DNA of 62,438 nt from the NCBI GenBank assembly GCA_030603065.1, contig JAUVYN010000010.1:1-62438 (forward strand), given 5' to 3'. The DNA comes from Pseudomonas sp. GTDB taxonomy: Bacteria > Pseudomonadota > Gammaproteobacteria > Pseudomonadales > Pseudomonadaceae. Below the pieces are notes generated by a model. That model did no database searches. It was not told where the DNA came from and was given only the letters and a program-made list of their open reading frames with translations. A program made the translations under genes and the position numbers. Each line of letters starts with the position of its first letter. The first letter of the stretch is position 1. Positions 1 to 8,522 of this stretch are shown here, piece by piece.

Positions 1-12
1 CCGTCCGACTCT

Positions 13-51
13 GCACTAACCTGCAGCTCCGCACACTCCGCACTAACCTGC
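13..51. repeat. Two-copy 12-bp direct repeat, 27-bp period
   Basis: GCACTAACCTGC occurs at 13-24 and again at 40-51. The array may continue left of the window. Two copies are too few for a CRISPR array. Function unknown. Confidence 0.6.
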
Positions 52-271
52 GGCGCCGCCCAATGGGGTGTAGCGCTCCCGCGCTACGCCTGTGGCCTCG
101 CCGGCGCCGGAAAGGCCGCTGTCGTCGAGCAGGAGCTCGACAACCCAGGTTCGCACCCACACGGCTCGGTAACCAACCATTCGCCAGATGCACGGCCTTT
201 CGTGGGGTGCCGAATCGGCGACCCCGTACATGGGTCCGCCGTTTCGTTAACCTTTCATTACGCTATGCCTT

Positions 272-299
272 TTGCAAAGTGTCTCAGCCTCAGTAAAAT
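272..299 (+). promoter_or_regulatory. Sigma-70-like promoter for the TAXI TRAP operon
   Basis: TTGCAA (272-277) and TAAAAT (294-299) are separated by 16 bp. Transcription would begin near 306 and give a leader of about 65 nt before the start codon at 372. The match is 4/6 and 5/6 to consensus. Confidence 0.5.
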
Positions 300-310
300 G
301 TCATTCTGAT

Positions 311-354
311 GAGCGAAACATAATCGCTGGTTAGGTTCGCAGAGCGAAACATAA
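311..354 (+). repeat. Direct repeat GAGCGAAACATAA in the TRAP leader
   Basis: Identical 13-mers lie at 311-323 and 342-354, 31 bp apart (about three helical turns), just downstream of the promoter candidate and upstream of the ribosome binding site AAAAGG. The position suits a repressor operator or a leader RNA element. No local regulator gene is present. Confidence 0.55.
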
Positions 355-371
355 ACATAAAAGGCACTGAT

Positions 372-1535
372 ATGCGTACCCTCTTTAGACGTCTGGCTTT
401 TGCCACGGGCCTGCTGCTGGGGTCGTCGGCCACTGCCATAGCCAACAACGCCGACCTGCCTCGGGTGATGGTCTGGACGGCGTACGGAACCGGCGCCGCC
501 GGTTACGCTCAGGCTGCCGCGCTGGGCGGCCTTCTCAAGTTCGAGGCGGGGAGCAACATCCGCATCCTTCCCGGGCGTAATGACGTATCCCGGATGATTC
601 CCCTCAAGACCGGCCGTGCCGACTACTGCCTCTGCGGCATTGCCAGTTACTTCGGCCAGGAAGGCATCTTCCTGTTCAACAAGCCTGACTGGGGACCGCA
701 GCCCATCCGTATGGTGCTGGCCTCACAGGGCACGCAGAGCTTCGGTCTGGCCGCCGCGGCGGACACCGGCCTGAAACACCCCAGCGAGCTCCGCGGCCAG
801 AGCGTAGTGTTCATTCGCGGTGCCGACTCGATCAACATGATCACTTCCGCCGTGCTCGCCTACGGTGGGCTGACCTGGGCGGATGTACGCCGGGTCGACG
901 CCTCAGGCACCAACGAGGCCATTGAAGCCATTATCAACGGCCACGCCGACGTGATGCCGATGTCCACCCGTACTCCCTTGATGGAGCGAATCGCTGCCAG
1001 TCCGCGTGGCATCAGCTGGCTGGCCATGCCCAACGAGACCGAAGAGGAGCAGGCTGCCTGGGAACGGGCCAAGCAGGTCATCCCATACTATCTGCCCCAG
1101 TTCGAGACCCGCGGTGCCGGCGTCTCCGAAGCCAACCCCTGGCACGGCGGCGGTTATGCGCTGCCTATTCTGGTGACCAATGCCAACCGCAGTGCCGACG
1201 AGGTCTATGCGCTGACCCGTTTCGTCGATCAGCACTACGACACCTTCAAGGATCTGGCCCCCGGCGCCGAAGGCTGGGAGCTCAGCCGCCAGGTATTCGA
1301 CTGGGTTATGCCCTACCACGAAGGCGCCATTCGCTACTTCCGCGAGGCCGGCTACTGGACAGACAAGCACGAAGCGCACAACGCTCAGCTGTTGCGTCGC
1401 CAGGAAATTCTCGCCGAGGCCTGGGCCCAGCAGCTGGCCGAAGCCGGCGGCAGCGGTGAATTCCAGCGCAGCTGGATGGAGCGGCGTGCCAGGGCGCTAG
1501 TGGCAGAAGGCTTCGACCCCGGATTCAAGCGCTGA
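372..1535 (+). CDS. TAXI family TRAP transporter solute-binding protein
   Basis: This 387-residue protein begins with a Sec-type signal peptide (basic RRLAF, hydrophobic stretch, AIA before residue 25) and then shows the TAXI-type fold start: hydrophobic strand, a GTGAAGY glycine-rich turn and NIRILPGRNDV. TAXI proteins are the periplasmic binding subunits of TRAP transporters, which take up organic acids using an ion gradient. The ligand cannot be told from the sequence. The fused permease follows 59 bp downstream on the same strand, so the two genes form a transporter operon. The start ATG has AAAAGG seven bases upstream. The leader has a 13-bp direct repeat. Confidence 0.85.
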   Translation: MRTLFRRLAFATGLLLGSSATAIANNADLPRVMVWTAYGTGAAGYAQAAALGGLLKFEAGSNIRILPGRNDVSRMIPLKTGRADYCLCGIASYFGQEGIFLFNKPDWGPQPIRMVLASQGTQSFGLAAAADTGLKHPSELRGQSVVFIRGADSINMITSAVLAYGGLTWADVRRVDASGTNEAIEAIINGHADVMPMSTRTPLMERIAASPRGISWLAMPNETEEEQAAWERAKQVIPYYLPQFETRGAGVSEANPWHGGGYALPILVTNANRSADEVYALTRFVDQHYDTFKDLAPGAEGWELSRQVFDWVMPYHEGAIRYFREAGYWTDKHEAHNAQLLRRQEILAEAWAQQLAEAGGSGEFQRSWMERRARALVAEGFDPGFKR

Positions 1536-1594
1536 TCAGCGCAACCGCCCGGTGCCCGTCCGGGATATAACAAGATCGATCGAGAGGCAGTACC

Positions 1595-3538
1595 ATGTCA
1601 GAAGAACAACAGGCTCTGCGCCACCCGCTGGTCGGCACCCTGCTCAGAATCAGCGCAGTGGCGACCGCCGCGCTGGCGATCTACCAGATCTTCAACCTGG
1701 GCGTGCATACCGGTTTCACCATGCTCACCAGCCAGTACATCTATGGTCTGCTGGCCATGATGCTGCCAATGGTGTTCATCGCCATCCCTGCCAAGCGCGG
1801 CTACCGGACCAAACCCGCACCATGGTACGACTGGGTGTTTGCCGTGGTCAGCTCGCTGTGCTGTGTCTTCTTCATCGTCAACGCATCCCAGGCGGTGGAT
1901 GAGGGCTGGGAGTACGCAGCACCACAGAACGTGGTGATCATCAGCCTGATTACCTGGGCCATTGCGTTGGAAGCCACGCGCCGCTGTGGCGGCTGGCCGA
2001 TCTTCGGGGTGGTGTTTCTGGCATCGCTGTTTCCGCTGTTCGCCGGCAATCTGCCTGACAGTTTTGCCGGGATCTCGACGCCCATCGATCTGGCTGCCAT
2101 CTATCACACCAACAGTGACGAGAGCCTTCTGGGTATTCCGGCGCAGGCCTTCGCCAATCTGGTAATCGGCTTTCTGCTGTTCGGTATCGCGCTGCAGCGT
2201 ACCGGTGGCGGCAAGTTCTTCATCGATCTGGCCTTCGCCCTGCTGGGCAAGGTTCGCGGCGGTCCGGCGAAGGTGTCGATCTTCTCCAGCGGCCTGATGG
2301 GCTCCATGTCCGGCAGCGTGGTGACCAACGTCCTCACCACCGGTCCGCTGTCGATACCCGCCATGCGCAAGGTCGGTTTCAGCAAGACCTACGCCGCCGG
2401 CGTCGAGACCTGTGCCTCCACAGGCGGCGTGCTGATGCCGCCGGTGATGGGCGCAACCGCCTTCGTAATGGCGACCTTTCTCGACATCCCCTACGGCGAG
2501 ATTGCGCTTGCCGCGGCCATTCCTTCGGCGCTGTACTTCTTCGGTCTGTTCGTCCAGATCGATTTCTACGCGGCGCGCAATCGGCTGAAAGGCCTGCCGG
2601 CGATCGACCTGCCCCGGGTCAAGCGGACCCTGCTAGATGGCTGGCACTACATCTTCGTGTTCGCCTTCCTTATCTGGATGCTCCTGTTCATGAAACAGGA
2701 AGCCATCGCGCCCTTCTATGCCACTGCCCTGCTGATCGTGATCAATCAGTTGCGCAAGCACACCCGCTGGAAATGGCAGGACTTCAAGGATTTCGCAGAG
2801 TCCTGCGGCGCGCTATTCGCCGAACTGACCGGCCTGATGGCCGGCGTGGGCCTGATCATGGGGGCGCTGGCGGTTTCCGGCATGTCCGGCACCATTGCCA
2901 ACGACCTGTTGTTCCTTGCCGGCGGCGACATGCTGGTACTGTTGCTGATGGGCGCCCTGACCAGTTTCATTCTGGGCATCGGCATGCCGGTCACCGCTGC
3001 CTACATATTCCTGGCCATCGCGCTGGCACCGGCGCTGATCAACGGGGGCATGAACCCGATGGCCGTGCACATGTTCATCCTCTACTGGGGTATGCTCAGC
3101 TTCATCACCCCGCCGGTAGCCATCGGTGCCTTCGCCGCCGCGTCGGTTGCGGGCAGCAGTCCGATGAAAACCAGTTTCGTATCCATGCAGATGGGCAGCA
3201 TCATCTATTTCATCCCGTTCTTCTTCGTACTGGAGCCTGCGCTGCTGCTGCAGGGAACCCCGTCGCAGATCCTGATTGCCATCGCCTGCGCGGTCGGCGG
3301 CATTCTGATGGTCGCAGGCGGGCTGCAGGGTTATCTCCCCAAGCTGGGTGACCTGAGCGAGCGCGGACTGCTGCACTGGCCGCTGCGCCTGGCGTTCATC
3401 ATCGGCGGACTGTTCCTGGCGATGCCGCACAACCCCTTCCTGAACATGAGCGAATCGACGCTGTTCGCCCTGTCATTCGGAGTGCTTGGCGGGGCAGCCC
3501 TGCTGACTATGGCCCACCGCCGGCTCGCCACTGCCTGA
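1595..3538 (+). CDS. TRAP transporter fused permease (DctQM type)
   Basis: The product has 647 residues and is nearly all membrane segments. It matches fused TRAP permeases in which a short DctQ-like N-terminal region (about residues 1-170) is joined to a DctM-like ion-transporter core. Core features include the glycine/proline-rich segment GGVLMPPVMGATAF near 280 and GIGMPVTAAYIFLAIALAPAL near 465, followed by SFITPPVAIGAFAAA. It acts in the inner membrane with the TAXI binding protein encoded just upstream. The start has GAGAGG eight bases before it. A good intrinsic terminator lies 18 bp after the stop. Confidence 0.88.
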   Translation: MSEEQQALRHPLVGTLLRISAVATAALAIYQIFNLGVHTGFTMLTSQYIYGLLAMMLPMVFIAIPAKRGYRTKPAPWYDWVFAVVSSLCCVFFIVNASQAVDEGWEYAAPQNVVIISLITWAIALEATRRCGGWPIFGVVFLASLFPLFAGNLPDSFAGISTPIDLAAIYHTNSDESLLGIPAQAFANLVIGFLLFGIALQRTGGGKFFIDLAFALLGKVRGGPAKVSIFSSGLMGSMSGSVVTNVLTTGPLSIPAMRKVGFSKTYAAGVETCASTGGVLMPPVMGATAFVMATFLDIPYGEIALAAAIPSALYFFGLFVQIDFYAARNRLKGLPAIDLPRVKRTLLDGWHYIFVFAFLIWMLLFMKQEAIAPFYATALLIVINQLRKHTRWKWQDFKDFAESCGALFAELTGLMAGVGLIMGALAVSGMSGTIANDLLFLAGGDMLVLLLMGALTSFILGIGMPVTAAYIFLAIALAPALINGGMNPMAVHMFILYWGMLSFITPPVAIGAFAAASVAGSSPMKTSFVSMQMGSIIYFIPFFFVLEPALLLQGTPSQILIAIACAVGGILMVAGGLQGYLPKLGDLSERGLLHWPLRLAFIIGGLFLAMPHNPFLNMSESTLFALSFGVLGGAALLTMAHRRLATA

Positions 3539-3555
3539 TCCACTGAAGTAACGAA

Positions 3556-3596
3556 ATGCCCCGGATCGCGCCATGCGACCGGGGCATCCGTTTTTT
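3556..3596 (+). terminator. Intrinsic terminator after the TAXI TRAP operon
   Basis: ATGCCCCGG (3556-3564) pairs with CCGGGGCAT (3579-3587), with an inner TCGC/GCGA extension, followed by T6 at 3591-3596. The last T is also the first base read in the stop codon of the convergent cyclase gene. Confidence 0.85.
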
Positions 3597-4615
3597 CAGG
3601 TCAAGGCTACCGGCGTCACCGGCGAGCCAACCGCTCCGGGCAGTCGCAGTGGCGGCGCGGTCAGCATGAAACGACTGCGCCCAGTGGCGCGGAGGTGATG
3701 GGCGAGCGCTGTCAGATACCAGAGTTCGCCTAGATGAATTCCCAGCTTGAACAGGCAGTGCTCGTGCAGCGGCAGCGCCGCGCAGCAGCTGCCACCATCC
3801 CGCGCAGGGTAGGCTTCGACCGCATAGTTGTCGGCGATCAGCACGCTCAGACCGCAGTCGGTGATCCACCTCAGCAGCGCCGGATCACGGCCGTCGAGCA
3901 CAGCGCAGCTGGTTTCCAGCCGATGGGCATCGGGCTCTCGGTTCATCTCCAGTACCACGTCGGCAAAACCGGTATACAGGCATACCATATCCCCGGGCTC
4001 GACCACGACACCGTCAGTCTGCATGACTTGCTGCAGAAGGGCATGGTCGACCAGTACCCGCTCGCGACCGACATGTCGCTCCAGATCGATCAGCACGGCA
4101 CGTCCGGTCACCGCAGTTTCGGCCATTTTCTCGATTCCCAGCCGTTCGGCGCGAACGCCTTCCAGCCCGTCCTCGCTGCCCTCAGGCCCTTGTATCTCGA
4201 CCCCCGCACGCCAGCCGTTGTAGTACAGCGGCTCCGCCACACCATCACCGTCGGCGTCAAACAGCCCGCCAACATGTGACAGCGCGTCCCACTGAGTCGA
4301 ATATTGGGTATAAAGCAGTACCGCATCGTCGCTGACCACATCAGTGAAGGCCGGATTCACCTGATTCAGCGCGAAGTTGTAATTGACCTTGCCGGCACGT
4401 CCCGAAGTAAAGCGGCGCGGCGGATGACGGAATCGGTTGAGGGCGTTGCCGCCCGGAAAGTCCAGCGGCAAGCTCAGGCAGAAGCTCCGACCGTCGCGAA
4501 CCTCTGCCATGGCTTCGAGCACCTTGGCGGGAGTGAGCAGATTGAGCCGGCCCAGTTCGTCATCGGGGCCGAAGTCGCCCCAGTTCGACCCGGGCGGACG
4601 GTGTTTCCAGCGCAT
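3596..4615 (-). CDS. Cyclase family protein (kynurenine formamidase-like metal hydrolase)
   Basis: The 339-residue product carries a cyclase-family metal-binding segment, QWDALSHVG at residues 108-116, in place of the HxGTHxDxPxH motif of short kynurenine formamidases; this longer form is common in annotated cyclase family proteins. Members are Mn/Zn hydrolases acting on amides or lactones. The substrate is not known here. A longer frame starts at 4675, but ATG 4615 has AGGAGAG about seven bases upstream and the protein then begins with MRWKHRPPGSNWG, as expected for the family. It converges on the TRAP operon, so a link with uptake of its substrate is possible but unproved. Confidence 0.75.
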   Translation of the reverse strand: MRWKHRPPGSNWGDFGPDDELGRLNLLTPAKVLEAMAEVRDGRSFCLSLPLDFPGGNALNRFRHPPRRFTSGRAGKVNYNFALNQVNPAFTDVVSDDAVLLYTQYSTQWDALSHVGGLFDADGDGVAEPLYYNGWRAGVEIQGPEGSEDGLEGVRAERLGIEKMAETAVTGRAVLIDLERHVGRERVLVDHALLQQVMQTDGVVVEPGDMVCLYTGFADVVLEMNREPDAHRLETSCAVLDGRDPALLRWITDCGLSVLIADNYAVEAYPARDGGSCCAALPLHEHCLFKLGIHLGELWYLTALAHHLRATGRSRFMLTAPPLRLPGAVGSPVTPVALT

Positions 4616-4680
4616 CGCAGCTCTCCTGTCTTCGTTGTGTGCAGCTACCTTGCCATGGGACAGCGCGGCGGTCATCGTTC

Positions 4681-4697
4681 AGCTTATCGAATAAGCT
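4681..4697. promoter_or_regulatory. 17-bp palindrome between cyclase gene and mgtE
   Basis: AGCTTAT-CGA-ATAAGCT is a perfect inverted repeat with 7-bp arms located between two divergent genes, 66 bp from the cyclase start and 86 bp from the mgtE start. It looks like a dimeric regulator site. The regulator is unknown. Confidence 0.45.
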
Positions 4698-4782
4698 CGC
4701 GTGTTGACTGGGCATAGTCGCAACGCTGCACTTTTTCCTTGAGGCAGGTCCAAGCAGGCAACGACCGGACAGGAATCATTCA

Positions 4783-6126
4783 ATGTACGAAGTTGATACC
4801 CAGACCCTGAATGAGGCCGTGGCGGGCCAGGACGTCACCCGCCTGAAGGCCGCGCTGGCGTCGATGCGGCCGGCCGATATAGCCGAGTTCCTCGAATCCA
4901 TGCAGCCGCGCGAGGCACTCGCGTTGCTCAAGCAGATGACCAACGCGCGGCGCAGCGAGGTTTTTGGCCATCTGCCGGCGCATCTGCAGATCCGACTGGT
5001 CGGGCAGATGGAGCAACGTAGCCTGGCGACGTTGCTGGCCCACATGGATCCTGACGAACGGGCAGACCTGTTCAACCTGCTGGACAGCCCCCTCCAGCAG
5101 GAAATTCTGCAGAGCCTCGCGCACAGGGAACAGGAAGATCTGCGGCTGTTGGCGGGATTCCCGGCACACAGTGCCGGCGCCATCATGACCAGTGACTTCG
5201 CCGCCCTGACACCCGAACTCAGCGCCTCTGAGGCACTTGCCCAGATCCGGCGCAGCAACAGTGCGCCGGAAAGTGTACTGGAGGTCTACGTGCTCGATGA
5301 CGAGGGCCGCCTTCAGGGTCGACTGTCGTTAGGGGAACTGGTGCTGGCCGATCCGGCTGCGGAAATCCGCAAACTGATGACGTTGGATGTGGTTTCGGTA
5401 ACCGTCGAGACGCCTCAGGAAGAGGTGGCGCGGCTGGTCGCGCGCTATGATCTCGTCGCCCTGCCCGTCGTCGACAGCGAGCAACGACTGGTCGGCGTGG
5501 TAACTCATGATGATGCGATGGACGTCGCCGAAGCCGAAGCCACCGAGGACATCCACAAGGGGGCCACGATCGGCAAGCTGGAGGGTGGACTGCGCGGGGC
5601 GAGCCTACCGCTGTTGTATCGCAAGCGGATTGGCTGGCTGGTCCTGCTGGTCTTCGCCAACGTATTTTCCGGTGCAGGTATCGCCTATTTCGAGGACACC
5701 ATCGCGGCCTATGTGGCGCTGGTATTCTTTCTGCCACTACTGGTGGACAGTGGCGGCAACGCCGGTTCCCAGTCGGCAACCTTGATGGTTCGCGGTCTGG
5801 CGACAGGCGAGGTGCGCATCGGCGATTGGAGTCGCTTGCTGGGTCGTGAGCTGCTGGTCGCATGCGGTCTCGGGCTGACCATGGCACTAGCCGTATCCGG
5901 GCTCGGGTTCTGGCGCGGTGGTAGCGAGATCGCCCTGGTGGTTTCATTGAGCATGATCGCCATTGTGATAATGGGTAGTGTGGTGGGTATGTGCATGCCC
6001 TTCATGCTCAACCGCTTCGGGGTGGACCCTGCCACCGCTTCTGCGCCCCTGGTTACCTCGGTTGCCGATGCCTGCGGCGTGGTGATCTATTTCGGAATCG
6101 CCACAGCTCTGCTGACAATGGGCTAA
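4783..6126 (+). CDS. mgtE: Magnesium transporter MgtE
   Basis: The 447-residue protein has the full MgtE plan: an alpha-helical N domain (about 1-130) rich in short leucine-containing helices, a pair of CBS domains (about 134-250) and a C-terminal membrane domain of five helices (from about 280). The last part contains PLLVDSGGNAGSQSATLMVRG and ends with ADACGVVIYFGIA, segments typical of the Mg2+ pore. MgtE is a Mg2+-gated channel in the inner membrane; the cytosolic domains close it when Mg2+ is high. ATG 4783 has AGGAA seven bases upstream. No Mg2+ riboswitch was recognised in the short leader. Confidence 0.93.
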   Translation: MYEVDTQTLNEAVAGQDVTRLKAALASMRPADIAEFLESMQPREALALLKQMTNARRSEVFGHLPAHLQIRLVGQMEQRSLATLLAHMDPDERADLFNLLDSPLQQEILQSLAHREQEDLRLLAGFPAHSAGAIMTSDFAALTPELSASEALAQIRRSNSAPESVLEVYVLDDEGRLQGRLSLGELVLADPAAEIRKLMTLDVVSVTVETPQEEVARLVARYDLVALPVVDSEQRLVGVVTHDDAMDVAEAEATEDIHKGATIGKLEGGLRGASLPLLYRKRIGWLVLLVFANVFSGAGIAYFEDTIAAYVALVFFLPLLVDSGGNAGSQSATLMVRGLATGEVRIGDWSRLLGRELLVACGLGLTMALAVSGLGFWRGGSEIALVVSLSMIAIVIMGSVVGMCMPFMLNRFGVDPATASAPLVTSVADACGVVIYFGIATALLTMG

Positions 6127-6231
6127 CGCAGGAGACAGCGCAGGAAATGCGGCGCAACCTGATCCGGGTCAATGCTCGTCCGGGTTCGGCTGGCTATCCT
6201 GCCGGCCTTTCTCTCCGGACAGGACACACCC

Positions 6232-7542
6232 ATGCGCAGCCCAGAACTGCTTGCCCCCGCTGGAACGCTAAAGGCCATGCGCTATGCCCTGGCCTATGGC
6301 GCCGATGCGGTATATGCCGGACAGCCACGTTACAGCCTGCGAGTTCGGGAAAACGACTTCCACGATCCGGAGGTCCTGGCAACCGCCATTCGGGAGGCGC
6401 AGGGGCTCGGCAAACGTTTTTACCTTGCCAGCAATATCGCCGCTCACAACAGCAAGGTAGCGACTTATCTGCGTGATCTGGAGCCTGTGATCGGCATGGG
6501 GCCGGACGCATTGATCATGTCGGATCCGGGCCTGATCATGTTGGTCCGTGAGCGCTGGCCCGACCAGCCCGTGCATCTTTCGGTACAGGCGAACGCGGTC
6601 AACTGGGCCAGCGTGGCTTTCTGGCACAAGGTCGGCATCGAGCGAGTGATTCTCTCTCGGGAGCTATCGCTCGAGGAGATAGAAGAAATCCGCCAGCGCT
6701 GTCCAGATGTCTCGCTCGAGGTTTTCGTGCATGGGGCGCTGTGCATCGCCTACTCCGGACGCTGCCTGCTATCGGGTTACTTCAATCACCGCGATGCCAA
6801 CCAGGGTGCCTGCACCAACGCCTGTCGCTGGGAGTATCAGATGACCCCCGGGCAGGAGACCGTCGAGGGTAACGTGATCGCCCGCGACGCAGCTTCGGCG
6901 CAGCCGGTGCAGTTGCTCACCCGCAGCAGCGAACCTGACGAACAGATGACCATGGAAGAGGACGAGCATGGCACCTATATTCTGAACTCAAAGGATTTGC
7001 GCGCCGTGCAGCACGTCGAGCGGCTGATTCACATGGGTGTCGATTCGCTGAAGATCGAAGGACGGACCAAGTCGCACTTCTATGTTGCCCGCACGGTTCA
7101 GGTTTACCGCCGTGCGATCGATGATGCCCTGGCCGGGCGGCCTTTCGACATCACGCTGATGGACGACCTGGAAAGCCTTTCCAACCGTGGCTACACCGAA
7201 GGTTTTTACCGGCGCCACCCGCCCGGGGTGTATCAGAACTACGAGCGGGGAAATTCTCGCTCGGATCGACATCAGTTCGTCGGGGAGGTTGTCGGGGCGG
7301 ACGAAGCCTATCTCGATATCGAAGTGAAGAATCGTTTCGCGGTAGGTGAGCAACTGGAGCTGATGACCCCTGGCGGCAACCATTCCCTGCAGCTTGACGT
7401 GATGCTCGATCGAACTGGCAATGCCATCAGCGTAGCGCCCGGGGATGGCCATCGGGTCCGGATCCCACGGCCCGCCGGCAGCTCGCCAGCCATGGGGCTG
7501 CTGCTGAGATATCTGCCCGGTGCAGGTACCGCCCTCCCCTGA
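6232..7542 (+). CDS. trhP: U32 peptidase-family protein, tRNA hydroxylation protein TrhP-like (YegQ)
   Basis: The protein has 436 residues from ATG 6232 and begins MRSPELLAPAGTLKAM, the classic N-terminus of U32 proteins. The signature region has EVFVHGALCIAYSGRC followed by GACTNAC, giving conserved cysteines at 171, 178, 194 and 198, thought to bind an iron-sulfur cluster. Length and sequence fit YegQ/TrhP, which with prephenate helps form 5-hydroxyuridine at tRNA position 34, rather than the shorter RlhA or UbiU/V forms. A frame opens earlier at 6172, but the extra 20 residues are not family-like. Assignment to TrhP rather than another U32 member is inference. Confidence 0.8.
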   Translation: MRSPELLAPAGTLKAMRYALAYGADAVYAGQPRYSLRVRENDFHDPEVLATAIREAQGLGKRFYLASNIAAHNSKVATYLRDLEPVIGMGPDALIMSDPGLIMLVRERWPDQPVHLSVQANAVNWASVAFWHKVGIERVILSRELSLEEIEEIRQRCPDVSLEVFVHGALCIAYSGRCLLSGYFNHRDANQGACTNACRWEYQMTPGQETVEGNVIARDAASAQPVQLLTRSSEPDEQMTMEEDEHGTYILNSKDLRAVQHVERLIHMGVDSLKIEGRTKSHFYVARTVQVYRRAIDDALAGRPFDITLMDDLESLSNRGYTEGFYRRHPPGVYQNYERGNSRSDRHQFVGEVVGADEAYLDIEVKNRFAVGEQLELMTPGGNHSLQLDVMLDRTGNAISVAPGDGHRVRIPRPAGSSPAMGLLLRYLPGAGTALP

Positions 7543-7724
7543 ACCTGGCGGCGCTGGTATGATGCCGGGCTGCCAACGAACGGGTGAAGCGTAGGGAATT
7601 TCGCGGCTCCGCCGCTGTCATTCATGGCATCCGCCATCCAGTGCCGACAGCTTCGCTGCCGATCCACTGGTGGACGCTCATCTGGTCCGCAGGACTGGTG
7701 TTTCACTTGGAAAAGGCGTTTTCT
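7543..7724. other. Leader region of uppP
   Basis: This 182-bp gap contains an in-frame upstream extension of uppP that does not look like protein and a TATGAT hexamer at 7558-7563 without a good -35 match. No RNA gene is evident. Confidence 0.4.
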
Positions 7725-8522
7725 ATGGATTGGCTGCAGGTCGTGGTACTGGCGATCGTTCAGGGACTGACCGAATTTCTCCCCATCTCGAGTTCGGCAC
7801 ACCTCATCCTGGTTCCGGTTCTGACCGACTGGGAGGACCAGGGACTGGCTTTCGACGTGGCGCTGCACCTGGGCAGTCTGGCTGCCGTTCTGATCTACTT
7901 TCGCAAGGATCTGCTGGGCATGACTCAAAGCTGGGTGCGCTCGCTGCATACCCGCCAGCTCGACTCCGATGCCCGACTCGCCTGGGCGGTGCTGCTGGGC
8001 ACCATTCCGGTGGGCCTTGCGGGGCTGCTGCTCAAGGACACCATTGAAACTGTACTGCGCTCGCCGATATACATCGCGGGCGGCCTCATCGTGTTCGGCG
8101 TGCTGCTCGGCTGGGCCGACTGGCGACACCGGGGAACCCGCAACGAACATCAGATGAACTGGAAGGACGTACTGATGATCGGCTGCGCCCAGGCCCTTGC
8201 GCTGTTTCCCGGCGTTTCCCGTTCGGGCATCACCATGACCGCAGGCCTGTTGATCGGAATGAGCCGCGAGGGCGCCTCGCGCTTCTCTTTCCTGCTGTCG
8301 ATCCCGGTCATCGTCCTCGCCTGCGGCCTTGAAACACGCGGGCTCCTGATGACCGAGACCAGCGTCGACTGGCTGGCCATGCTGGTAGGGGTAGTCGTTT
8401 CAGGGATCAGTGCGTATCTGTGTATCCACTACTTCCTGGCCTTCATCAAGCGAATCGGCATGCAGCCCTTCGTCATCTACCGAATCATTCTCGGGATCGC
8501 CCTGCTCTGGATTTTCGCCTGA
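7725..8522 (+). CDS. uppP: Undecaprenyl-diphosphatase UppP (BacA)
   Basis: The 265-residue membrane protein opens with MDWLQVVVLAIVQGLTEFLP and carries both family signatures: EFLPISSSAH (residues 17-26) and GVSRSGIT near 163, which hold the catalytic glutamate, serine and arginine. UppP removes a phosphate from undecaprenyl diphosphate so the lipid carrier can be reused for peptidoglycan and other envelope polymers; its action also gives bacitracin tolerance. The frame is open back to 7584, but ATG 7725 starts exactly where the family does. The last 123 bp overlap, tail to tail, the 3' end of the GGDEF-EAL gene on the other strand. Confidence 0.93.
   Translation: MDWLQVVVLAIVQGLTEFLPISSSAHLILVPVLTDWEDQGLAFDVALHLGSLAAVLIYFRKDLLGMTQSWVRSLHTRQLDSDARLAWAVLLGTIPVGLAGLLLKDTIETVLRSPIYIAGGLIVFGVLLGWADWRHRGTRNEHQMNWKDVLMIGCAQALALFPGVSRSGITMTAGLLIGMSREGASRFSFLLSIPVIVLACGLETRGLLMTETSVDWLAMLVGVVVSGISAYLCIHYFLAFIKRIGMQPFVIYRIILGIALLWIFA

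Larger units (their letters stand above)
1..371. other. Intergenic region with no convincing gene
   Basis: No open frame here looks like a conserved protein; the two short frames of about 60 to 77 codons on opposite strands have no recognisable motif. The region holds a 12-bp direct repeat (GCACTAACCTGC at 13-24 and 40-51), a small hairpin (GTAGCGC, loop TCCC, GCGCTAC at 70-87), a promoter candidate near 272-299 and a second 13-bp direct repeat at 311-354 that belongs to the leader of the following TRAP gene. A gene to the left may end outside the window. Confidence 0.6.

Noticed and set aside
13-51. Possible start of a CRISPR array (12-bp repeats)
   Set aside because: Only two short copies with a 15-bp spacer; no palindromic 28-37-bp repeats and no cas genes.
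43-296. Two short open frames on opposite strands at the left edge
   Set aside because: No recognisable motif, poor ribosome binding sites and composition unlike a real protein.
7584-7724. 47-residue N-terminal extension of UppP
   Set aside because: The family starts at MDWLQ; the extension has no signal or conserved pattern.
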